From an uncultured bacterium (GTDB lineage Bacteria; Bacteroidota; Bacteroidia; Bacteroidales; Muribaculaceae): DNA of 5,651 nt. Shown here in pieces: positions 1-5,355 of this stretch; the first letter of the stretch is position 1, and each line of letters starts with the position of its first letter. Made by a program: the position numbers and the translations under genes. The stretch is taken from the NCBI GenBank assembly GCA_946184715.1, contig CAMHGU010000152.1:1-5651 (forward strand), read 5' to 3'. The notes beneath the pieces were generated by a model, which had not been told where the DNA came from, did not search any database, and saw only the letters and a program-made list of their open reading frames with translations.

Positions 1-89
1 AACTTCTGCCACGAGGCGATGCATTTTCGGGCCAGCTCGGGCTTCTCGCCGCGGCCGAACCAGCAGTAGTGTATCGTTTTGGGTATCAT
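1..89 (-). CDS. GT32-like glycosyltransferase, N-terminal fragment (runs off left edge)
   Basis: Only the first 29 codons are present, read leftwards from ATG at 89-87. They encode a start of the form MIPKTIHYCWFG, followed by KPELARKCIASWQK. An 'IPK-IHYCWFG' opening with a downstream 'C-SW' is typical of the GT32 / DXD sugar-transferase family (OCH1-like, Gly_transf_sug), which makes bacterial capsular and O-antigen polysaccharide from nucleotide sugars in the cytoplasm. The catalytic DXD motif would lie beyond the window, so activity cannot be judged. The start is fixed by homology of the first residues and by the ATGA overlap with the stop of the upstream DUF1919 gene, which suggests translational coupling in one operon. 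The visible codons are GC-rich, unlike the AT-richer upstream gene. Family assignment is fairly secure; donor and acceptor sugars are unknown. Confidence 0.8.
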   Translation of the reverse strand, partial: MIPKTIHYCWFGRGEKPELARKCIASWQK

Positions 90-751
90 TGGCTTTGAAA
101 ATCTTTGTTTAGCCAACCGACAAAGTTCCAGCCGTCCATTCTTTTACCGCCCACAAGGTTCCGGAAGAGTCCCAAATTTCCTAACCCTTCGGTTTCGTAA
201 CCCGGTATATAGATTGCTGATTTAATCTCGGTATATGACTTGTTTACAAGACTCGCTTTGTACTTAAACGGAAGTCGGTCAACACGCTCCACCCACTCAT
301 CAATGGCCGGATCGAAATGAGTGAAAAGGATAAACATATTATCACGATTAATGCGAGCCAATCTGCGTTTCCAAGTAGCGACAACGTCCTCAATGGTTTT
401 GTAGTGCAAGAAGTGAAGTTCAATCATTTTTTCGCCTTCGCCCAGATTCATTATAGGATACTCAATGTCGGTGGGCTTGTGGTTGGGATTTGCGCAAGGA
501 TATAATTCGCAGGCCAAATAGTAGTCTAAATCTTCACAGAAACGGATGAAATGGTCATTGTAGAAGAACATATTGACCGTTGGAGAGTTGAAGCGCTGGC
601 CAAGTTCGTGGCAAATTATGCCGCCATTGCAGTTGTTGCATAGTATCGTGAAATTTGCGTTATGCAATCGCTTTCGTAATTTGGGAATTATAAAAAGCTT
701 GCGTAGCAGCTTGTTTGTGCGATACGTAATCTTGTTGTTATATAAGTCCAT
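86..751 (-). CDS. DUF1919 family protein, exopolysaccharide-biosynthesis type
   Basis: A 221-residue protein if started at the ATG at 751-749. The block FTILCNNCNGGIICHELG, then FNSPTVNMFF, then IELHFLHYKTIEDVVATWKRR and LARINRDNMFILF, matches the pattern I know for DUF1919 (PF08942): SNNCWGG, NSPT, FLHY, then W-RR-RIN. These proteins are encoded in capsule or exopolysaccharide clusters next to glycosyltransferases; their biochemical role is not established to my knowledge. No signal peptide or membrane segment is visible, so it is probably cytoplasmic. The frame can be extended to a TTG at 778, but the ATG is preferred: the family similarity starts later and a separate leader ORF ends 2 nt before this ATG. 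Its TGA overlaps the ATG of the GT32 gene by ATGA. It is visibly more AT-rich than the nuclease gene and the visible GT codons, which fits the mosaic origin common in polysaccharide loci. A promoter is predicted at 876-906. Confidence 0.82.
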   Translation of the reverse strand: MDLYNNKITYRTNKLLRKLFIIPKLRKRLHNANFTILCNNCNGGIICHELGQRFNSPTVNMFFYNDHFIRFCEDLDYYLACELYPCANPNHKPTDIEYPIMNLGEGEKMIELHFLHYKTIEDVVATWKRRLARINRDNMFILFTHFDPAIDEWVERVDRLPFKYKASLVNKSYTEIKSAIYIPGYETEGLGNLGLFRNLVGGKRMDGWNFVGWLNKDFQSQ

Positions 752-753
752 AG

Positions 754-864
754 TTATGTTGCTGGCGTGATAATACAAAGGGACACCGCAAGGGGAGGGG
801 TTGCGGAGCCGGAGGGTAAACCGGTGAGTATCAGCTCTCTATTCTGTCTCAGATAGTGGGGCAT
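754..864 (-). CDS. possible 36-codon leader peptide ORF upstream of the DUF1919 gene
   Basis: Between the predicted minus-strand promoter and the DUF1919 gene there is an open frame starting ATG at 864-862 and ending TAA at 756-754. It leaves only two bases (CT) before the ATG at 751. The encoded peptide begins MPHYLRQNRELILTG and continues with a Pro/Ser/Ala-rich tail; I recognise no family. If the promoter call is right, transcription would begin about 5-8 nt before this ATG, so the ORF would be nearly leaderless. Its stop position would let terminating ribosomes reinitiate at the DUF1919 start. It may be a chance frame; the second half overlaps a small hairpin-forming sequence at 786-806. 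Function is unknown. Confidence 0.3.
   Translation of the reverse strand: MPHYLRQNRELILTGLPSGSATPPLAVSLCIITPAT
786..806. repeat. perfect 6-bp inverted repeat around a G4-A-G4 loop
   Basis: CCGCAA at 786-791 and TTGCGG at 801-806 are exact reverse complements separated by GGGGAGGGG. In the minus-strand transcript this would fold in the leader about 35-55 nt before the DUF1919 ATG, presenting a C-rich loop. There is no T-run after it, so it is not an intrinsic terminator. A role in leader structure is inference. Confidence 0.45.
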
Positions 865-875
865 AACTCTTCGTG

Positions 876-906
876 CAAAGATAGTGCTTTTTTTTGATAC
901 TGGCAA
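876..906 (-). promoter_or_regulatory. Bacteroidetes-type promoter for the DUF1919-GT32 operon
   Basis: On the minus strand, TTG (906-904) is followed after exactly 20 nt by TATCTTTG (883-876). This is a full match to the -7 consensus TAnnTTTG with a proper -33 TTG. The spacer contains a run of eight A residues. Transcription would start near 868-872, giving a leader of about 118 nt to the DUF1919 ATG at 751. No competing full match was found closer to the gene. The match is seen directly; activity is inferred. Confidence 0.72.
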
Positions 907-957
907 TGCTGCCGGGATTTTTGTAACTTGGCTGCTGCTGGGGCGGCTGCTTGAGCT

Positions 958-1101
958 GGGGGCTATGGGGATGCTGGGGGCTATGAGGGCTATGGGAAAT
1001 ATGGGGGCTATAGTGATGCTGGGAGCTATGAGGACTATGGGAGCTATGGGGATGCTGGGGGGTATGAGGACTATGGGAAATATGGGGGCTATAGGGATGA
1101 T
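958..1101 (+). repeat. 9-bp tandem array, 16 units, consensus GGGRGCTAT
   Basis: Sixteen consecutive 9-bp units run in unbroken register from 958 to 1101. Examples are GGGGGCTAT (958, 976, 1003, 1084), GGGGATGCT (967, 1048), GAGGACTAT (1030, 1066), GGGAAATAT (994, 1075) and GGGAGCTAT (1021, 1039). Calling CTAT-type units A, GATGCT-type B, GAGG-type C and GGGAAATAT D, the order is A B A C D A B A C A B A C D A B. This shows an older duplication of a 45-bp block (967-1011 and 1048-1092) with a 36-bp block between. The last complete units pass into GGGGGGCTAT and G-rich sequence. Because 9 is a multiple of 3, open frames cross the array on both strands, but their products (MGA-like or SPH-like repeats) look non-coding. 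The array lies between two outward-facing promoters. Confidence 0.93.
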
Positions 1102-1128
1102 GGGGGGCTATGGGGGGCTGGGCCCGGG
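967..1128 (+). other. G-quadruplex-type motifs on the plus strand
   Basis: G-tracts at 967-970, 976-980, 987-989 and 994-996 are separated by loops of 5, 6 and 4 nt. Tracts at 1102-1107, 1112-1117, 1120-1122 and 1126-1128 are separated by 4, 2 and 3 nt. Both sets fit the standard pattern of four runs of three or more G with loops of 1-7 nt. G-tracts continue less regularly to about 1240. Folding in vivo, or R-loop formation when the complementary C-rich strand is template, is inference. Confidence 0.6.
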
Positions 1129-1234
1129 CGGGCTGGGGGATGGGGGGCGGTGCCGAATAGTGGGGCGAGGGTGTGCAGAATGGGGCGAAATGGGGCGGGC
1201 GAGGTGGTTTTGGGTGAAATTTTCGGGGGAAAAG

Positions 1235-1265
1235 TTTGGGAATTGGAATTGAATGCTTAAATTTG
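1235..1265 (+). promoter_or_regulatory. consensus Bacteroidetes promoter, probably for the secreted nuclease
   Basis: TTTG at 1235-1238, a 19-nt spacer, then TAAATTTG at 1258-1265 match the full Bacteroides -33/-7 consensus (TTTG and TAnnTTTG). Transcription would begin around 1270, giving a leader of roughly 250 nt before the nuclease ATG at 1524. The leader holds the GC-rich inverted repeats and the second 9-bp repeat block. Alternatively it drives a separate small RNA that stops before 1524, though I see no intrinsic terminator there. Closer to the gene only a poor match exists (TTG 1471-1473 with TAACATTT at 1492), so this promoter is preferred. Confidence 0.68.
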
Positions 1266-1352
1266 CTATGTAATAGCGGGCGCTTGCGCCGGCGGTGGCT
1301 GCGGCTTGGCCGATTGCCGCCGGGCTGCGGCCAGCGTGGCCGGGCTGCGGAG

Positions 1353-1367
1353 GCAGCCGTAGGCTGC
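1353..1367. repeat. perfect hairpin-forming inverted repeat GCAGCC-GTA-GGCTGC
   Basis: Two 6-bp arms that are exact reverse complements enclose the triplet GTA. The element sits in the GC-rich stretch of the nuclease leader, just downstream of the two GCCGGGCTGCGG copies. There is no following T-run, so it is not a terminator. It could be part of a REP-like or RNA structure; nothing more can be said from one copy. Confidence 0.5.
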
Positions 1368-1390
1368 TTGAGGGCTTTGTATGCTCCCCC

Positions 1391-1435
1391 GAGAGCTATG
1401 GGACTCATGGGAACTATAGGGGCTATGGGAGCTCT
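1391..1435 (+). repeat. second block of the 9-bp repeat family, five units
   Basis: Five units in exact 9-bp register: GAGAGCTAT (1391), GGGACTCAT (1400), GGGAACTAT (1409), AGGGGCTAT (1418) and GGGAGCTCT (1427). They share the GGGRGCTAT consensus of the main array 290 bp upstream, in the same orientation, and the block is 45 bp, the same length as the duplicated block in that array. It lies in the predicted nuclease leader, about 90 bp before the ATG. Confidence 0.85.
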
Positions 1436-1523
1436 AAAACGGGCGGCGGCGCGGCTATTACTGACGACTATTGTGCCTATTGGTGATGAACTAACATTTT
1501 AATTAACTATAAAACAATCAGTT

Positions 1524-4500
1524 ATGAAACTAAGACGATTACGTAACATTTTGCTTGCGGTAGTGGCTGTATGGGCTATGGCTGCACAGGCGGCCATCCC
1601 TGATGGCTACTACCAGCAGGCTGAGGGGCTGTCGAAGCAGGCGCTGCTGACGGCTCTCGAAGGCATTGTGGGTAGCCACACCGAAGTGAGCTACAGCGGT
1701 CTGTGGCGTGCGTTCTCCACAACCGATGTAGATGCCAACGGCAGAATTATCGACATGTACTCCAACAAGTTGTGGATCTATTCGGAAGAGCAGTGTGGCA
1801 GCTACTCCCATGTGGGCGATTGCTACAACCGAGAGCACTCGATGCCCAAGAGCTGGTTTAGCGATGCCACGCCGATGTATTCCGACCTCTTCCATCTCTA
1901 TCCCACCGATGGGCGGGTCAACGGGCAGCGGAGCAACGACCCGTTTGGCGAATGTGCCAACGGCACCCGCTTGAGCTACACTACTGAAACGGGTACCACT
2001 TATACCGCTAAGGGGAAGTCGGGGGCCTCGACCTACGCCGGCTACACCGGCACGGTGTGGGAGCCCGACGATGAGTACAAAGGCGACTTCGCGCGTACCT
2101 ATTTCTATATGGCGGCGGCCTACAATAGCCAAATCAACACGTGGGCTACCGGCAACACCAACCTCGGGGGCACCACCTATCCGGTGTTCAACTCGTGGAG
2201 CGAGACGATGCTGATGGAATGGCACCGCCTCGACCCGGTGAGTGACAAGGAGATAGCCCGCAACGAGGCTGTATATGGCTTGCAGGGCAATCGCAACCCG
2301 TTTATCGACCACCCCGAGATGGCCGAATATATCTGGGGCAATATGAAGGACAGCGAGGCCGGCTGGAGCGAAAGCGCAACCGCCACGCCTCAGATTCTCA
2401 GCCCTTCGGCCGGAATGGTCGTCGACTTCGGCGAGATTATCTACGGCGCTAATAGTTCGCAGGCTATCACTGTAATAGGAGAGAACCTCACTCTCGACCT
2501 CGATGTGTATGTGATGTCGAACGACCCCGTGGCGGCGTTTACCATCGACAAGAACCGTGTCACCGCTGCTGAGGCTAATGCTGGCCGCAATGTGATTATC
2601 GTCACCTTCGACCCCCAGACCGAAGGCTCGTTCAGCGCCATTCTCCGCATCGTGAGCAACGAGGCCTCGGTAGAGGTGCCGCTCCAGGGTAGCGCTTACA
2701 GCCAAAGCACTTACATTGAGCCAACCATTACGGTTGAGCCTCAGGCGCTTGTAATTAATGCCGAAGTGGGCCAGACGTCCGCTGCCGAGGAGCTCGTGGT
2801 TACCTCATCAGATGTGGTAGAGTGCGAAGGCCTCAGTGTGAGCGTCAACAGCGACCCGGCAATGGAAGGCACCTTCGCCTTCGCCGATCCTACCGGCGCC
2901 ACCTCGGGCGATATGACCATCTCGGCCAACTGCACCACGCAGTTCTACGTTCAGGCACCGGCACAGACCACCGCCGGCACCTACGAAGGCACCATCTATG
3001 TGGGCTGTGGCAATTACGTGACCACGGTGCCCATCACCTACATAGTGAGCGAAGCCGCCACTCCCGGCCAGAGCCGCAAGTTCCGCCTCGTGACTTCGGC
3101 CGATGAGCTCGCCGAGAACCGCGACATCATCATCGTCTCGACCGTCCACGGAAAGGCCGTAGGCGCTGCCGACGGCACCAAGCGCACTCCGGTCGATGTG
3201 ACAGTTAACGCAGACGACGCTTCTATCGACATCACCGACGAGGCTGTGTCGTTCTTCTCCCTCACCCTCGGCAAGCAAGGCGGCTGGGGCCTCTACGAAA
3301 GCGCTGTCAATAACTTCCTTTCGTACACCGGCACGAGCGGCAACCGTATCGACACCTCGACCGACTTCTACGAATGGGTAATCAGCTTCACTGAAGGCAA
3401 TGCCAAGATCGTTCCCTCCACGGCATCAAATTATTACATTCAGTACAATGTGAGCGGCACCAGCCCGATGTTCCGTTGCTACAAGTCGGGCCAGCAGCCT
3501 GTGCAGATATATCAGGAGGTGGTGACCACACCTTCGGTGCCTCTGTCGCTGACGGCCGATAAGGAACAGCTCTATTTCGAGTCGTATGTGTACGAAGCGC
3601 CCGAGTCGCAGACGGTGACCTTCAGCTGCGCCGGCTACGGACCCAACGACCTTCTCTCGCTTGAGATTGTGAACACCCTCAACGACGACGACTTCACCAT
3701 CGCCGCCAATGACGGAGCCACTACCGCCATGCGCGTCAGCCCGGCGAACCAAGTGACCGTCACCATCATGGGTAAGGCACAGGATCAGGTAGGCGCTCAA
3801 TTCACCGGCACTCTCCGCGCTACGCTCGGCGACAAGGTGGTTGAGATAGGGCTCTCCCAGTATGTCGATCAGTATATTGAGACAGTCGAGGCCCCCACGG
3901 CCCTCGCTCCGAGCAACCTGCAACCCGAAAGCTTCACCGCCCGCTGGACCGCTGTGGACAATGCCGACCACTATGTGCTTGAGATTACCGAGGAGACCGA
4001 AGTGGTGCAAACCGACGACAATCGCTATAACGCATTCACCGAGCGCTTCGCCGGCTGCACCGGCACGGGCGGCAACGACAACGTCTTTAGCGGCATCTCC
4101 ACCAACAAAGCTGTAAGCTCCGACAACTGCGACAACACAGGCTGGTCGTTCTACAACGCTTCGGCCGCCAGCGGGTGTGTCAGCATCGGCACCAGCCGCA
4201 CTGCCGGAACTGCTATGACACCGGTTATCGACGGTGTCGAATCGACGGGACGTATCATCTTCTGCGCCGGCGCTTGGAGCAGCGATGCCACCACCATTCA
4301 GGTTACAATCACCTCGCCGGCTACCTCGGCCCGTGGCGAGTTGACTATCCTCGATGAGGAGGTTACTATTCCTCAAGGTGTGCTGGAGCAGATAACTCTC
4401 CCTTACGAATCGGACGAACAGTTCAGCACCATTCAGGTGAAATTCGCCGGGAAGCAGGCAAGCAAGAACCGCTTCTTCCTCGATGATGTCATTGTGGAGC

Positions 4501-5231
4501 AAGGCGAGGACAACAGCTGGACCGACGTAGAAAGCGACACTTGGGAGGTGAACAACCTCACCGACACTAGCTACACGTTCACTCACCGTCAGCCCGGCAC
4601 CCACTACTCCTATCGCGTGAAGGCCGTCACGGCAAGCACGCTCGAGAGCGAGTGGTCGAACGCTGTGGAATTTGACACCCCGACGACCTATACCCCGAAG
4701 GGCGATATCAACAGCGATACCTCGGTTGACGGTTCCGACGTGTCGGCACTGCTCGAGATGGTACTTTCCGGCGGCGCCGACAACGAAGCCGCCGATATCA
4801 ACGGCGACGGCTCAGTGGATGGTTCCGATGTGTCGGCACTCCTTGAGATGGTACTCTCCGGTGGTGATGAGCCGTCCGTGGCGCCTCTCTACATCGTCGG
4901 CAATGTCAATGACTGCGAATGGACTATCAGCAAGGCTGTGCAGATGACGCCCACCGAAACCGGCTACGAAGTGACTGTAGAGCTTACCGGCTACATTGAC
5001 GCCTATTTCACGTTCATTACAAGCCGCGATTATGGCTGGCTCGAAACCAACAAGAGCTATCGCCTGCTTCTGGGCTTGGGAGGCACCGAGGCAATGACCG
5101 TAGGCAACCCCGTGTCGTTCCAATGGCCCGACGGTCGCGACGTGGAAGGCGTGCAGTACCTGCCTCTCGGCACATATCGCTTCGTGGTCAATAATGCTGA
5201 ACAGACGATTACAGCCTACGCCGCGCAATAA
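1524..5231 (+). CDS. secreted multidomain endonuclease I family protein with dockerin
   Basis: A 1235-residue protein. Residues 1-23 form a signal peptide (KLRRLR, hydrophobic core, cleavage after AQA); there is no lipobox Cys. Residues about 24-275 are endonuclease I (EndA/NucM, PF04231), a His-Me finger nuclease. CYNREHSMPKSW (100-111) carries the Glu104-His105 pair expected to bind metal and act as general base, and DLFHLYPTDGRVNGQRSN (121-138) is the family's second block. The role is cleavage of DNA or RNA outside the cytoplasm. Beta-sandwich Ig-like regions follow (about 285-392, 397-510, 672-785) with an unrecognised beta-rich domain (518-665). An Fn3 domain (788-825 plus 997-1052) seems split by a beta-rich insert (828-994). 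Residues 1060-1114 are a two-repeat dockerin and 1120-1235 resemble SusE/SusF-type modules. Stand-alone EndA proteins are a few hundred residues, so this is a large fusion. It is a single gene with its own terminator. No C-terminal type IX sorting motif is recognised. ATG 1524 is chosen because the signal peptide begins there. Confidence 0.9.
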   Translation: MKLRRLRNILLAVVAVWAMAAQAAIPDGYYQQAEGLSKQALLTALEGIVGSHTEVSYSGLWRAFSTTDVDANGRIIDMYSNKLWIYSEEQCGSYSHVGDCYNREHSMPKSWFSDATPMYSDLFHLYPTDGRVNGQRSNDPFGECANGTRLSYTTETGTTYTAKGKSGASTYAGYTGTVWEPDDEYKGDFARTYFYMAAAYNSQINTWATGNTNLGGTTYPVFNSWSETMLMEWHRLDPVSDKEIARNEAVYGLQGNRNPFIDHPEMAEYIWGNMKDSEAGWSESATATPQILSPSAGMVVDFGEIIYGANSSQAITVIGENLTLDLDVYVMSNDPVAAFTIDKNRVTAAEANAGRNVIIVTFDPQTEGSFSAILRIVSNEASVEVPLQGSAYSQSTYIEPTITVEPQALVINAEVGQTSAAEELVVTSSDVVECEGLSVSVNSDPAMEGTFAFADPTGATSGDMTISANCTTQFYVQAPAQTTAGTYEGTIYVGCGNYVTTVPITYIVSEAATPGQSRKFRLVTSADELAENRDIIIVSTVHGKAVGAADGTKRTPVDVTVNADDASIDITDEAVSFFSLTLGKQGGWGLYESAVNNFLSYTGTSGNRIDTSTDFYEWVISFTEGNAKIVPSTASNYYIQYNVSGTSPMFRCYKSGQQPVQIYQEVVTTPSVPLSLTADKEQLYFESYVYEAPESQTVTFSCAGYGPNDLLSLEIVNTLNDDDFTIAANDGATTAMRVSPANQVTVTIMGKAQDQVGAQFTGTLRATLGDKVVEIGLSQYVDQYIETVEAPTALAPSNLQPESFTARWTAVDNADHYVLEITEETEVVQTDDNRYNAFTERFAGCTGTGGNDNVFSGISTNKAVSSDNCDNTGWSFYNASAASGCVSIGTSRTAGTAMTPVIDGVESTGRIIFCAGAWSSDATTIQVTITSPATSARGELTILDEEVTIPQGVLEQITLPYESDEQFSTIQVKFAGKQASKNRFFLDDVIVEQGEDNSWTDVESDTWEVNNLTDTSYTFTHRQPGTHYSYRVKAVTASTLESEWSNAVEFDTPTTYTPKGDINSDTSVDGSDVSALLEMVLSGGADNEAADINGDGSVDGSDVSALLEMVLSGGDEPSVAPLYIVGNVNDCEWTISKAVQMTPTETGYEVTVELTGYIDAYFTFITSRDYGWLETNKSYRLLLGLGGTEAMTVGNPVSFQWPDGRDVEGVQYLPLGTYRFVVNNAEQTITAYAAQ
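4704..4865 (+). repeat. in-frame duplication encoding the two dockerin calcium-loop repeats
   Basis: The segment beginning GATATCAAC at 4704 recurs at 4794, a 90-bp (30-codon) period. Each copy encodes a DxNxDxxVDxxD loop (Asp1061, Asn1063, Asp1065, Asp1069, Asp1072; and Asp1091, Asn1093, Asp1095, Asp1099, Asp1102) followed by the helix SDVSALLEMVLSGG. Both sets of calcium ligands are intact. Dockerin type I modules bind cohesins in clostridial cellulosomes; in Bacteroidales such C-terminal modules are common but the partner is usually unknown. Confidence 0.85.
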
Positions 5232-5259
5232 GCTTATCCTTAAGCAACTCTGATACATC

Positions 5260-5295
5260 GCATCCGCTCCCGAGCCTCGGGGGCGGATGCCTTTT
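5260..5295 (+). terminator. strong intrinsic terminator after the nuclease gene
   Basis: GCATCCGC (5260-5267) pairs with GCGGATGC (5283-5290), then a T-G wobble (5268/5282), then CCCGA (5269-5273) with TCGGG (5277-5281). This makes a 14-bp stem around the loop GCC, followed by CTTTT (5291-5295). It begins 28 nt after the TAA at 5229-5231 and ends just before the promoter of the next gene, isolating the nuclease transcript. Confidence 0.9.
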
Positions 5296-5301
5296 GTAGG
5301 G

Positions 5302-5332
5302 TTGCGCATGCCTAAAGATTGTTGTATATTTA
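5302..5332 (+). promoter_or_regulatory. probable promoter of the antitoxin-toxin pair
   Basis: TTG at 5302-5304 is followed after 20 nt by TATATTTA at 5325-5332, which matches TAnnTTTG except for the last base. The start of transcription would be near 5337-5340, about 17 nt before the ATG at 5356. It lies directly behind the nuclease terminator, so the pair is probably transcribed on its own. Confidence 0.5.
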
Positions 5333-5342
5333 CCGATGGAAT

Positions 5343-5350
5343 TGACGTCA
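5343..5350. promoter_or_regulatory. TGACGTCA palindrome, candidate antitoxin operator
   Basis: A perfect 8-bp palindrome lies between the predicted transcription start and the ATG at 5356. Antitoxins of type II modules usually repress their own operon by binding a palindrome near the promoter. The symmetry does not extend beyond 8 bp, so chance is possible. Confidence 0.3.
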
Positions 5351-5355
5351 TAACT

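Larger units (their letters stand above)
1270..1523 (+). other. long, partly GC-rich putative 5' leader of the nuclease gene
   Basis: About 250 nt between the predicted start of transcription and the ATG at 1524, with no convincing ORF. From 1276 to 1370 it is very GC-rich and can fold: GGCGC/GCGCC at 1279-1283 and 1286-1290, CCGGCGG/CCGCCGG at 1289-1295 and 1317-1323, and GCAGCC/GGCTGC at 1353-1358 and 1362-1367. A 12-bp direct repeat (GCCGGGCTGCGG) occurs at 1319-1330 and 1339-1350, 20 bp apart. The 9-bp repeat block follows at 1391-1435. The last 30 nt before the ATG are AT-rich, with no Shine-Dalgarno match, as is usual in Bacteroidetes. I recognise no riboswitch or known RNA family. Confidence 0.4.

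Noticed and set aside
752..778. Extension of the DUF1919 protein to the TTG at 778
   Set aside because: It would add nine residues outside the family similarity and use a rare start, while a good ATG exists at 751.
958..1101. CRISPR array
   Set aside because: Units are 9 bp and directly adjacent, with no unique spacers, no 25-40 bp repeats and no cas gene nearby.
884..1252. Plus-strand open frame with Met-Gly-Ala type repeats
   Set aside because: It begins at GTG with no initiation signal or promoter in front, and its content is the same tandem array read in another frame. It ends inside the promoter of the nuclease gene.
839..1408. Minus-strand open frame of 189 codons rich in His, Pro and Ser across the 9-bp array
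   Set aside because: The frame stays open because the unit length is a multiple of three. The flanking parts are low-complexity Pro/Arg with no domain, and the frame runs through the predicted operon promoter at 876-906.
1471..1499. Promoter close to the nuclease ATG (TTG 1471, TAACATTT 1492)
   Set aside because: It misses two of the six conserved -7 positions, while a full consensus match exists at 1235-1265. It could still be a weak secondary start.
1539..2705. Long minus-strand open frame opposite the nuclease domain (also 3426-4604)
   Set aside because: Antisense frames left open by GC-biased codon use. The plus strand has the signal peptide and recognisable domains, and the antisense products show no family.
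5287..5355. Upstream extension of the antitoxin-like protein
   Set aside because: The start would lie within the terminator stem and upstream of the predicted promoter; the family-like sequence begins at the ATG at 5356.
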